Source: Pampus argenteus
Lineage: Eukaryota; Chordata; Actinopteri; Scombriformes; Stromateidae
Direction of reading: 5' to 3'
Assembly (NCBI GenBank): GCA_036937835.1
Contig: CM072874.1
Location: 12,786,001-12,850,000 of the forward strand
Length of the DNA stretch: 64,000 nucleotides
Shown here one piece after another: positions 51,187 to 62,455 of this stretch. Numbering within the stretch: position 1 is the stretch's first letter; every line of letters begins with the position of its first letter. The position numbers were made by a program, and so were the translations under genes. A model generated the notes under the pieces. It ran no database searches and was not told where the DNA came from. It saw nothing but the letters and a program-made list of their open reading frames with translations.

Positions 51187-52028
51187 TCTGGTCTGAACGG
51201 CTGTCGGTCACCAACAGAGAAGCAACACGCTGCCGAGACTCAAAACGAAATTATATAACAGTACAAACTGAAAACTCAACCCTCACCACAATAAAAAAAA
51301 ACCTGCTGCTCCCTGGATTGCCCACACTACTGTCACGTTACAGCATTAGTGCTGAAACAAAACAGGGCTTCCTGTTAGCATTTTAAAATAAAGTGAATGT
51401 CGAGGCCCATATATGGCATCATTGCAAATATGTTGAGTTATTTACAGTTCATATTTACATTCATATCTTTTATCGTTAATAATCTATGTATTCAACATGT
51501 TCTATCTAATAAACAACTTTTTGTGGAAAGTAAAGAATTATTATGTTTTTATTCTGAAACAAAAACTAAAACATTTCCGGTATACACTCCGTCTAACTTA
51601 ATACAGGTCTTGCTCGCCATCTATTGACGTTATTGGCCACAACAAACCTACCGCCCCCTCAAAGTGCAATGTTATTCTCATACAGTGGTGGAAAATAAGA
51701 AACTACATTTACCAAGTACACTTTTGACGTACTTTAGTTGAGTATTTCTTTATTTATGCTACTATATACCTTCACTCCACCACTACTTCCTACTCCACTG
51801 TATTTATTTGACAGCTTTAGTTACTTTTCACAATGGATAAATATAGCATGTTGTTAAACACTTATGGCATTAAAGACATCAGTGGTATATATATATAATT
51901 TATTAAATATATATATATATATATATAATTTATTAAATATATATATAATTTATTCCTCAACACACTCTCAGAACATGCATCAATGTGCAGAAACAACAAA
52001 AAACAAATGCAACTGGGTCTTGTAAGGT
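51187..52028. other. Intergenic between ndfip1 start and EndoU gene end
   Basis: The first part (51187-51350) is the ndfip1 5' UTR and promoter. It is followed by a hAT-type MITE fragment (51683-51840) and an AT-rich segment (51888-51953) with three copies of ATAATTTATTAAATATATA-like sequence. Confidence 0.7.
51683..51840 (+). mobile_element. Fragment of a teleost hAT-type MITE (CAGTGGTGGAA end)
   Basis: Starts CAGTGGTGGAAAATAAG and continues with CTACATTTACCAAGTAC, GAGTATTTCTTTATTTATGC and TTTGACAGCTTTAGTTAC. I recognise this as the left part of a very abundant fish element with CAGTGGTGGAA termini. The right part and terminus are missing. Confidence 0.6.
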
Positions 52029-52034
52029 TTTATT
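52029..52034 (-). terminator. Poly(A) signal AATAAA of the EndoU gene
   Basis: TTTATT on the + strand is AATAAA in the direction of transcription, 104 nt past the stop codon. It gives a compact 3' UTR. Confidence 0.6.
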
Positions 52035-52137
52035 GTATCTTTATCTAAAATAAAAAGACAACAACAATACCTGTGACATTTTGAGTATAAACTGAAGTAT
52101 TGGAGAAGTTATATCTCAAACTTGATTTCAAATCCAG

Positions 52138-55100
52138 TTACTTCTGTTTCTGGTATTTAAGGAGCACAGGGTAAGTGGTGCCTATGTGCTTCTGATTGTA
52201 GTGGTGGCAAACAATCTCCACATCGTAGAAACTGAACTGGACTTTGACACGCTCATTGGGCGAGGAGAGGAAACAGAGAGTGTAGAGGGCGAACTCAAAC
52301 TCAGGACTGACGCCGATGAAGATGCTGCCCTTGGGCTTTATACCATCCTTCCAGCTGAACTGTAGCGCCAGGATGTGTTTGTTCTCGTCGGGCTGCAGTG
52401 AGATGGAAAATATTTAAAATTAGGATGAAAAGTTTGTAAGACTGAGACAACAAATTACATGGAATATCATTCTCCCCGCCTGCTACATATGATATACTAC
52501 TGGGAAAACAGACATTACTCATAGACATGTTTTTGTGAATATTGTCCCATTGGTTACACTAGTAAATATATTTGTGTCCCTGAGGTCCAAGTAAAGACCA
52601 AAACTAGAACTGGGATGTAGAAACCTCCCATAAAAAATGTTTTGAGACCGAGAAATTTGGCCATAGAAGGATGTGAGATCCTGATCTGTGTGCAAGAAAG
52701 ATGAGGTGAGAAAGTGCGAGGCAACTTGATGAATAAAAAAAAAAATAGAGAAGGGGAGGGGTGACAGAAGACAGACTTGTCAAATATAGACAGATGTGTA
52801 ATGGAGAAAGTTGGCTATTAAAAAGAGACATGTGAGCGTCTATACTGTAGGTGAATTATAAAGTTTAAAAAGTGTGTTGTCTTAAAAAGAGACAGAAAAG
52901 AGTCAAATAGTGTTTCCAAGTTGCGAAAAAAGTTGAGAATAATTGACAAATACAATAATGTTATCCAATATAATACAGATACAGCAGTGCTAACAATATA
53001 TTATTGTCCCAGTTTCATTGTTAGTTGCAGCCAGAAATAATCAACAACAGTGTACCTGGGGTGAATTTGCATTGACGCTGTAGCCTTTGTAATCGATGTG
53101 TCCCAGCTTCTCTTGTAAGTAGAGCTGGATCCAGTTGTGAAAGCCGATAACAGTCCGCCCTCCTCTTGTCTCTCCAACAAATACGTGTTCGAAACCTGAA
53201 GAGTCTGGCCTAGTATGAGACAGAGAGGAAGAATGTCAGACCACAAACACATTTCCTGGTGTGTTGTTATGCTGATGTATTGTAAGCTTTCCAGGCTTTA
53301 ACACCAGACACTTGTTACAAACAAAAGCACGTTTTTAAAAATTGAATTTTTTTGAATTTTGTCATACCCATAAGCACCATATACTGTTAATTTTAAGCCA
53401 CATGGAACCATATAACTCTGAACTCTGCTGCTTGGCATCTATGAAAATGACCAAATTGTATTAAATCATGTGCCCTTAGGACAAAATGTGGTGTTAAGTG
53501 GCTGCTTACCTTCTGAAACTGAAAAGTCCCACTCAGTTACTCAGAATAAGACAGCCACCATCATAGTGACAGATTCCACTGAAGTTACATTGAAGTGTTG
53601 TGCACAGAGTCCACCCACCTGCTGGATCCTCTCCTCGCATAAAGTTCAAACCAGATCCTGTACAGCTGCTCTTTGAATTGTGTCTCATCCTGAGGAGAGA
53701 GGTGCTTCTCTACCAGGTATTTATGAGCTATCTGGAAAAAAACATAGACGCTAAAGTGAATCATATAGTATAGCACTATACGAAAAAAAAGTATGCATGA
53801 AAGTAGACATGAAAAGCAAAGACAGACAGTTTATTTCCCCAAACGTCTCCACTGGTACCTTCATAGTGGAACTCTGAACCATGGTGTCCAGGAACCTGTG
53901 GTTCTCTGCCACCTCTTCAGGAGTTACAATTTCTGGCTTGCCGGTGTCACTCTCATAGTTATCCAGGAGGGAGATGAAGGCTGCAGAAATAAACACCCTT
54001 CAATAAGTGTTGTGATTTTTATTTTTTTTTGTTTGTTTGTTTTAGTAATGACATGACAGATTCAACAGTAAGAATACGTGTAGGTATGAACATGGTGATC
54101 AACACTGGGGGATTATTTCACTATCATGTACCTTTCAGTTTAAACAGCTATTCTAACAAATCTCACTGTACTGAAATAAAAGTCTTAAAACTGATGTTTA
54201 TTGTCTACTTTGGTACATTTTGGCTTAAAAAGTGACTTTAGAAAAGCAGTTGATGGACGGTGAGGCAGGTTGCGAGACACTAATGGACAAAACTAGCGAG
54301 AGGAGGGGAGGAGGAGTGTCTTTTTCAATGGGACACCAGCCTCAGAGTGAACTCTGAAAAGCAACAGTTACATAACTCATGTCCCTATGCAGCTCAGTGA
54401 GAACATTGCATTTTCTGACATGCTGCACAACATGAATCTATGAATACACCCGAGCCCCAGAAGAAAGCGCGCCTCTGCAGCTCATCATCATCATCATCAT
54501 GTGGGGAGAAAGACTTGAAGGAGAGGACAGTGGTTGGAGAAGAGCATCTTTCTGCAACAGAACGTACTCAGCCAGCAAAGTGAACTCAGTTGCTCTGTGA
54601 TTATGCAACATGCCACTGTTCGTCATAAGGAGATTATGAGTAGATGAAAAAGCTTTACTCTCAAGGGAGGTGAGGAGGAGGAGATAGTATCAAACTGGCA
54701 AACGGTGCAGTGGAAGTGTGTGAAGAGATCATGTCAATTTAACATTTTGTGTGTGTACATAAAGGAGCAGTAACTAGTCCTAGATATTCCACTATAAGCC
54801 GCTTCATCGCAGAGACAGTTGGAAGACACTGTATATTTTTATATTTAAAATTAAACCAAATCATGGTGATTTTGCACTTTGTGTCCAGAAGCGACTCTGT
54901 TACCTTCACACACTTACCTAAAAAAGTCTCCTTTTTGAAAATGTTCTCATCGACAAATGTAAACAGAGGATATCCTGCTCCGTCATTGTCGTCATTGGTC
55001 ATGCTGTTTCCTGCTTTGCCCTGCAGTGGGAAAAGAATCACTCAAACTTAACAGCTTGCTTTGGGCAAATAGTTAATGCAGTAGTGTCGTAGTAACCTGT

Positions 55101-55802
55101 GATCTTGCTGTTCAATAAATGTTCTTTTTGTATGCTTCCTGTGGTACATTTTTGTATTGAATCAAAGATACCTTGGCAACATGGATGTATTTGCTCCTGA
55201 GACAATAACTGAAACAAATATAAGTTAAAATATATATATATATATATATTCATTTGGAAGTACTGTGTATCTTTTATTCAGAAGAACAGCAACGTGCAAC
55301 AGAACTAAAAAAATAAATACACAAACGCAGCTACAATCCCACAATTTCCCACATTAATCACATCATCATGCTCTCCCTTGTTTTCTCTACCCCGGAAGCC
55401 TTAAAACTAATCTAATTCCCATAATCCTTCATTTCTGTTTGTAACATAGATGTTTTAACCTCTTCAGTAGGTCTTTAATAGGTTTTTTTTTTCATACTAA
55501 AATGGGAAAGCATACAAAAGTGCTTTTTCTCTCATACACAGACTCAGCTCTGTTTGAAGTGCTATAAAGCACATTGATTTCATGGTAAATTCACAATGAA
55601 CAATGCACTGGAATTATATTAATTTCTTAGAATTAACTTTATGGATATTTACTGATGGTGTACGTGATGACATTTGCTTTAAAGTAGTATACAAACGTAC
55701 CTGCAGAGAGATCCTGTAGTCTTTTCCAGGTTTGAGTCTGTTGACATCGTTGTCCCATAGTTCCTGCACCATGGCCGACAGCTCTCTGTCACTCTCAGTC
55801 AT
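52138..55802 (-). CDS. endouc: Poly(U)-specific endoribonuclease, EndoU/XendoU family (C-like, cytoplasmic)
   Basis: EndoU enzymes are Mn2+-linked endoribonucleases cutting at uridylates with a 2',3'-cyclic phosphate product. Six coding exons: 55701-55802, 54918-55020, 53859-53980, 53619-53731, 53056-53209, 52138-52392. Phases agree and give 282 residues, close to XendoU (292). The protein is almost entirely the EndoU domain, with no signal peptide or somatomedin-B domain, so it is probably intracellular. SGFEHVFVGE (151-160) supplies Glu154, His155 and Glu160; GFHNW supplies His171; DGIKPKGS supplies Lys217. These lie exactly 7 below XendoU E161, H162, E167, H178 and K224, so the active site is complete. 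GVSPEFEFALYT is also conserved. The family is certain; the paralogue letter is inferred from architecture. It lies between ndfip1 and rnf14 on the same strand. Confidence 0.92.
52393..53055 (-). other. EndoU gene intron 5
   Basis: A 0.66-kb AT-rich intron with donor GTACACTG and acceptor CTCACTGCAG. Nothing else was seen. Confidence 0.85.
53981..54917 (-). other. EndoU gene intron 2
   Basis: The intron contains an (ATC)n run at about 54481-54501 and otherwise ordinary AT-rich sequence. Confidence 0.85.
55021..55700 (-). other. EndoU gene intron 1
   Basis: A 0.68-kb intron with donor GTACGTTTG and acceptor CCCACTGCAG. It contains a (TA)n run at about 55231-55249. Confidence 0.85.
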
Positions 55803-58477
55803 GATTTCACCGCTCGGTTGTGTTGTTGGTCCCGCAGTGGAAGTGCTGTGGATGGTTTGGACTTAGTGCGTTTCTGATGGGGAAGAAACCATTAATGGAA
55901 GCTTCAAAAGCTGTTGTAGATTCGGAGTCACTTGACTGAAATCAAGATGTTATTTTACTATGAGTTTCAGTAGCAACAAAAAGTCCTCTAGTAAGAAATT
56001 AAGAGTACAAGTTGGTGGTCTCAGATATATTTCAAGGCATTTAATTTACTATAGCATCAATTCCTTTTAGATTCAAGCAATGACTGAGTTATTATTTGAC
56101 ATAATAATTCAAACATAGGCTTTCAAAGATAAGTTTATTGATGCATATATTTTTCTTCAAATGCTTCTAGCTCTGAGAAATGAGAGCACTCATGTATGTC
56201 ATGTACATTACATCTCGCTTATCTAGGAACTTTAGTAATACCAGTTGAGAACTGGTTCCCAGAAACAAGCATGTGCTATTTTAATAGTAAAAAACTTTAC
56301 ACATAATCACAAAACAATGGTTATCATGAAGGTAATGTGAGCATGTAATAGTCCACAACCTTGCATAAAAAAAAAAGAAAAAAGAAAACACAATAGCTCC
56401 CCCAGGCAGAGCTTTTCCATACAACTCAACAATGCAGTCCTCAAAAACATGGCTAAAAACATTTCACACGGATGATACTGATGATACTTTTCGGGTCCCA
56501 GACTACACCTCAGCATCAGCCACCACATCAAAATCCACTGACCTTTTTCCTCTGACTGCTGTCCTGCTGCTTTTATGGTTGAGTGAGGAGTGTTGCTGAT
56601 GCTCCTCAGTGTTGGTCAGGTGCTGCTAGTGCTGGCTTCCTGTGTTTGTGAGAGCAGGTGTCTTTAGGGGCATAGTAACAGTGCAGCCAGTCTGTCTGTC
56701 TGTCTGTCAGCATGTATGGAGAAAGACAGAAGCTAGAGGGAACACAGAGCACGAGGCGGGGGACACGACAGGACAGGACAGGAGAGAGGGGCCATTTTAA
56801 AGGGTTATCCCCTGTCAGCAACTCTAGCCAAAGGGGTTGCACAATGTTGTCGTCTCTTTTCAGTCTCAGGCTAAAACGTGGGCTCTTTGTTTCTTTAGTA
56901 TTTCATTGTCTCTCCCTCTGTCACAGCACAACCTCGGGATTACAGGGTAAATATGGGTCATGTTTCAGGTAACCAGATGTTGTAAAGGTATAATTTAAAG
57001 CATATAAAGCACCACAGAGAGCACATTTTACATACTCGGTCTTTGTTTGGTTGTTGTTCTATAGTTGTTTGCTTTTGACTTTTTATTCATTTTAAATAAT
57101 CCATAGTCATACGTGACTAAATGTTTAGTCAAAGATAAGAAACATAGTAGAAATGTATGTGCTTTTCTTCATTATATTTTAAACTTCTAAAACATTCTTG
57201 TTGAAAAATGACATGTTAAAACTGTATACTACATTATTATAAAACTTTATTATATAATAACGTATACATTTATACACCTCTGTAACCTTAACTGTTTTTA
57301 ATTGTATTGTTTTGGACTGAACACCATATTTATAGAACCAGAGACCATAAGAGCTTCTGATCTTACTGTATGTCAGACATGTAATACTTTGAAATGAAAG
57401 TCATCATCATTTTACAGTATCTTAAACTTAAAAGGAAATAACTCTAACCCACCTAGTCGTATACTTGAATGGTACAGCAGTGTGAGTGTGTGTTTATGTT
57501 GGTAAAAACAAATTCCACACTTGTGCTCTTGAAGGACTGGGACAAGATCACTGTGAATGTTACTCTACCTATTTGTAAACACCTGGGAGAAATGGCAGTA
57601 AAGAGGCATGTTGTTTTCATGATGAAGTCACCTTGGTGTTAAGTTGTGTCATGTTAATATTCTTTAAAGCCTAAATGTGGTCCACATAAGAGATATACAT
57701 TTATAAGGAAGAATTTATGAGTAAATTTGCTTAAAATACCTATAAACATCTGCAATAAAATGCCTCATGCAGGCACCAAGTTTGCAATTTTGCCTCCTAT
57801 TTAATTAATTAAACAGACAAAATGTTAAGTGGTAATATTTATTTTCAGGAACAGAAAGCTAATGCATTTTAAAAGGATCCTCAACTTTTCTAAAGTGACA
57901 GTGGGTCTCCATTGGCAGGTAAAATAAACCCATGTGAATTTCAAGACTGAACAAGAGTCTTTTTTTTTTTTTTTTGCCCACCCAGACCACCATCACTCTG
58001 AAAGTAGTCCGCTCCTGAAGTTGTGAGAAGCAAATCCTTTAATGTTGTTAATGAAAAAGAACCAATTTGGGGGGGGGGGGGGCTGCTTGTATGGGACGAA
58101 CAGTTAAAAAATAAATATATAATTAGCTTTATACAAATGTAAATGAATCTAGTCAAATCATACCTAAATGCCATTGGCTGTTCACCAAGTGAGGATTTAC
58201 TTCCTCCATTATTACTTTCTCTATGGACAAATACTCAAACAAAAAATCATATCGCCACAATCAGTATCTCTCTTTCCACATTGCTTTCTCTTTTGATGTT
58301 CCTGTGAATTAACTCATCTAAAAAAGTTTATCCAAACATAATTTTAATATTTTCACATATTGCGTCTGTCAGAGAGATGCGTAAGGATTTCCCAACTAGA
58401 CTAAAGCTGAAAATAACAACCAAACCTCAGTTTTGGGTGAGTGAAGAATCTGTTAGTGTGCTTCCAGTACTTTCAAC

Positions 58478-58508
<31 letters not shown>

Positions 58509-59379
58509 AGCTTCTTGTTTAGATCATGAAATTCACTTACATATCCAACGTGAAGCTTGCTTAAAGAAGTTACTGTAGCTGTCATATGTTTGACATGTAA
58601 CAGAAGGGTAGCCAGACTGTAAGGTGCTATAATAAGCAGGATACTTATTATAGCACCTATATTTATAGCACTTATTTGTTATATAGATACTAATATAACA
58701 AAGAAGGGCAAACTGCAATTCTTTTTTACCTAGTTTGCTGATTATCTGGTAGAAAATTAATTAATCTAACAAACCGAGTTTTGTCAGTGGTTCTATTGTC
58801 AACTGTCAATTATTATAAACCTGTGAGATGTCAAAACCCACCATGTGTATGTCCAATCAGGAGAGAAAGCTCTCTATATTCCACCAAAATTGACACTGTT
58901 TTTTCTATCAAATTAAAAGTCCATTCCTATGACACTCAGATTTGAAAGGTTGTAGTTAGATATGTGTAAATATTTGATTTTGATGCTCAATAACCAAGAG
59001 GGGTTTTTTTGTTGTCTTTTTTTTTTTTTTTTAAATTGCATTCTTATCCTACAGAATCTTGTAGTATTTTACATTCACAGATGAATTCCTCTCTGAGATA
59101 AAAGCTCACACTTGCCTTTAAGCTCCCTTCGTGACTGAATATTTCTATATACTTGTATGACATGTAGCGTATGTTAATTAAATACAAACAATTTAAACTC
59201 AGGCATTGAATGTTATGTACCCAAGTTTCTGGATCATATTCAAAACACAAATGATGACACCATGTTAGTACCACTGCTGTGCTATTGCAGGAGTAGAGAG
59301 AGTCACAGGTGAAGTGATGGTTCTGCAGGTTAAAGTGCATTTAGATGGAGCATACAGGAGTGAGGTACTGCACTAGTAA
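55803..59379. other. Intergenic between EndoU gene start and rnf14 end
   Basis: Contains the EndoU 5' UTR and promoter (up to about 56.6 kb, boundaries unknown), a (TGTC)n tract near 56690-56708, a GGACA-type short array near 56765, a poly(T) at 57959-57974, a G14 run at 58069-58082, (GT)n 58483-58508, a perfect 15-bp hairpin at 58622-58658, and probably the rnf14 3' UTR at the right end. No exon was recognised. Confidence 0.65.
58622..58658. repeat. Perfect 15-bp hairpin followed by a partial direct repeat
   Basis: AGGTGCTATAATAAG (58622-58636) and CTTATTATAGCACCT (58644-58658) are exact reverse complements with a 7-nt loop, CAGGATA. A further TTATAGCAC follows at about 58665. It lies 0.7 kb past the rnf14 stop. 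It may be a MITE relic or a UTR structure; there is no GC-rich stem or T run typical of a bacterial terminator. Confidence 0.85.
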
Positions 59380-62300
59380 TCAGTCATCTTCATCACTCCA
59401 GAATTCATCATCATCATCAAGATCCACACCATGGAACAGTCTGCAATGGGTAAGAAAAGACACATTCAACCAACATGTTTACTGTGTAAAACTAAATAAA
59501 GAAATGGTGACTAAAGAGAGAAATATAATAACTCACTGGTTATAGCAAGGTGAATGTGGGTTATTAAAGTGACTGTAAGGGTTGACTTTGCTGAGAAGGC
59601 CCAGGCAAAGCCAACAGAAGTATTGTTTACACGAGGTACAGGTCATCTTGTTGCAGCCATCCACTTTCTAGATAAACAGGAAGTGACAGGAGAGGAAATT
59701 AACTGGACAAAATCTTAAGGGACAGCACAGAAAAAACATTTAATGAGAGGGAAAGAACCATTTTTAAATATACAATAGCCTCTACATTTGAAACAGAAAG
59801 ATCTTTGGAACTGTTGAGATATTTCTACAAACACAGGTTACAGTTAATCTACCTTCTGTGTACAATATTAAGAACAAGAAGAAATGTGCCATTTGTTTCA
59901 TATTCAAAACTGTTAGACCTGGTGATCAAAGCTCAAAGTCTGCGCTACTGTGATGTTACCAGCAGGGGGAGCCCACCTGTATGTTAGTACCACAGCGTGG
60001 GCAGCCTTTGCAGTTCTCTTTGAGCCAGTCTCTGCTAAAGGATTCTTCCACTGCTTTCTGGATCACCCTCTTCCCAAAGCGTTGCTCCATGAACTTTTTG
60101 CCTTCATTGGTGGATGACAGGTAGGTATCTCTGAGGTTACGCAATTCCTCTGTGTGCACAAGACAAAAAAACAAAAAAACAAAAAAAATGTCATCCAGTA
60201 ACAATTGAATCTCTCTTTAAGCAGCCCCTTACAGGGATCTCTAATATTGTTCACTCTTCTAGCACATATTATTATTACCACAATGTCTTGACTCAAGACA
60301 GAACGATGAACTGAGAGATAATTTCACAGTGAATTTAGAACAAAAAGCACCAAACTACTACTACTAATTCTCTTCAAAGACACAAACATATCCCTTTCAG
60401 TTGGAAGGCAGTATCTGATACTCATTGGCGAATTGGCGCCGCTCCTGGTGGCAGCCTGTTGCAGCAGCTCCGTAGTTTTCTTGTTATTCTTTGTATTTTT
60501 TGTTTATTTTAGTTAATTTTAGTATTTTTTGTTTTGGAAAATGACCGGATCAATTTTTGTGTACATGCGTGAACAGCTGATGGCGCTGAGTAAACCCCTG
60601 TGGTCCCGCAGGAGTTACGGAGGAGACGCCGGGGTAGCAGACGGAGGGATACAAGGAAAAGACATAAACCAGCGGTACCAGCGATCATAATGGGAAACGT
60701 GAGGTCTCTTGGGAATAAGATGGATGAACTGGCAGCACTGGTGAAGACCCAGAGGGAGTATCGCGAGTGTAGCATTTTTTGTTTTACTGAAACTTGGCTG
60801 CACTCGCACATCCATGCTAACAGCGTCGGGTTGCCTGGTTACAGCTTGGTACGTGGAGACAGAGACTGTTCCTCAAGCCGGAAGAAGAAGGGCGGTGGGA
60901 TTGCACTTTTTGTGAGTGAGAGGTGGTGCAATCCGGGACATGTCAACCTGAAGGAACGTCTCTGTTCCCCGGACATTGAACTGTTAGCTGTGGGAATGCG
61001 CCCGTATTATTTACCGAGAGAGTTCACGTCCACCATCGTGATCATTGTTTACATCCCTCCGTCAGCTGATGCAGTGGTAGCCTGTGACGTCATCAGTTCC
61101 GCCGCTGCCAAACTACAGACTGAACAGGAAATCTTTCCTGCCACAGGCCATCAGCGTGTATAATAATAGCTAAAATCCGGTCATATATTATATATTATTA
61201 TATTATATTTTATTTTACTTATTCTTATGTAATTATTATCTTAATTTCTTATTCTTATTTAATTATCTTATTCTTATTTAATTATTAATTATTATCTTAA
61301 TTGTTGGTTGTTCTTTTTATTTCATTGTGTTGTATTTGTGTTATGCTGCTGTTACACTCTAATTTCCCAGTTTTTGGGATTAATAAAGTATATCTATCTA
61401 TCTATCTATCTATCTAATAAGCCGACCTGTTGCTACAAAGCTTCAAAAGTTCAAGAATTTTTTAACATATGTCATGTAGAAACTGAATTTGTTTCAAAAT
61501 GGAAAAAGGTAAAAAAAACAAAAAACTTTACGACTTGTCACCTACATCACTAATAACACTTGTTACCCAGAAACCTTACCTGCAGGCATTTTACAGTGGG
61601 AGAGACCATGATAGCCCAGCTTGCACAGTGTGCAAAAGGCATATTGGCAGGCCGAGCAAATGCCCATGGTTGTGTCTGGCTCCACCATAACAGCAGTGCC
61701 GCAGGACTGGCGGGGACAGTAGACCACATCAGCCATGAGGTCTAGACTGGACTGGAGCAACAAACGGTCATAACGGGCAAACAACTCCTCATCCACTAGC
61801 TGCTTCACCTGATAGATGAAAGCAGACAGGAGAAGGAATCGGTTTATTACAAGTGATAGGGTTAGGAAACTTTTAAAATACAATTAACAATGGGAATTTG
61901 ATTAAAATGTGCAAAAGCACTTGTAAAGTGTGAGACAAATGCCTATAATCACATTACAATTGAACAACTATAATGAACACAAACATACTGTACGGCTTTC
62001 TTACCTGCGGAGGTGTAGCTAAGGAGGTACATTTGGGCTCGGGACAATTAAGGCACTGAACGTTACCATCCCGTATTTGGATCTGGAAGTATTCGGTCAT
62101 GCAGGCCTTGCAGTAGACGTGCTGGCACTCCTTAAAGCAGAGGCAGTTGGAGCCCAGTTTTTCTACAAAGCAGATCCCGCAGCAGAACACCTTGCAGTCA
62201 AACACTCTTTGGCTCTGCGTCTCGTCAAAATCCAGGAGCTGAGGTAGGAGGTCAGCGCGTGGGTCCATCAACAGAACGGCCCGTGGATCCAGTTGAGAAG

Positions 62301-62422
62301 ACGATGGCAACTGTGGTTCACATTTTTCCTTTTTCACTTCTGTTTTCTTCTCTTCAGCTTTTTCAGAGTGACTCCCACCCTGCGTCAGAGCTGAACAAAG
62401 TTAAGTAAATTTAATGTTTTAT

Positions 62423-62455
<33 letters not shown>

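Larger units (their letters stand above)
60150..61579 (-). other. rnf14: rnf14 intron containing a LINE remnant
   Basis: A 1.4-kb intron with donor GTAAGG and acceptor TGTGCACACAG, mostly occupied by an antisense, internally deleted LINE at about 60430-61420. Confidence 0.85.

Noticed and set aside
53585..53776. Continuous minus-strand ORF extending past the EndoU exon 53619-53731
   Set aside because: Its extra residues are intron read-through; the splice sites at both ends define the real exon.
60600..61163. Possible host gene inside the rnf14 intron
   Set aside because: The motifs are LINE endonuclease, followed by an (ATCT)n tail.
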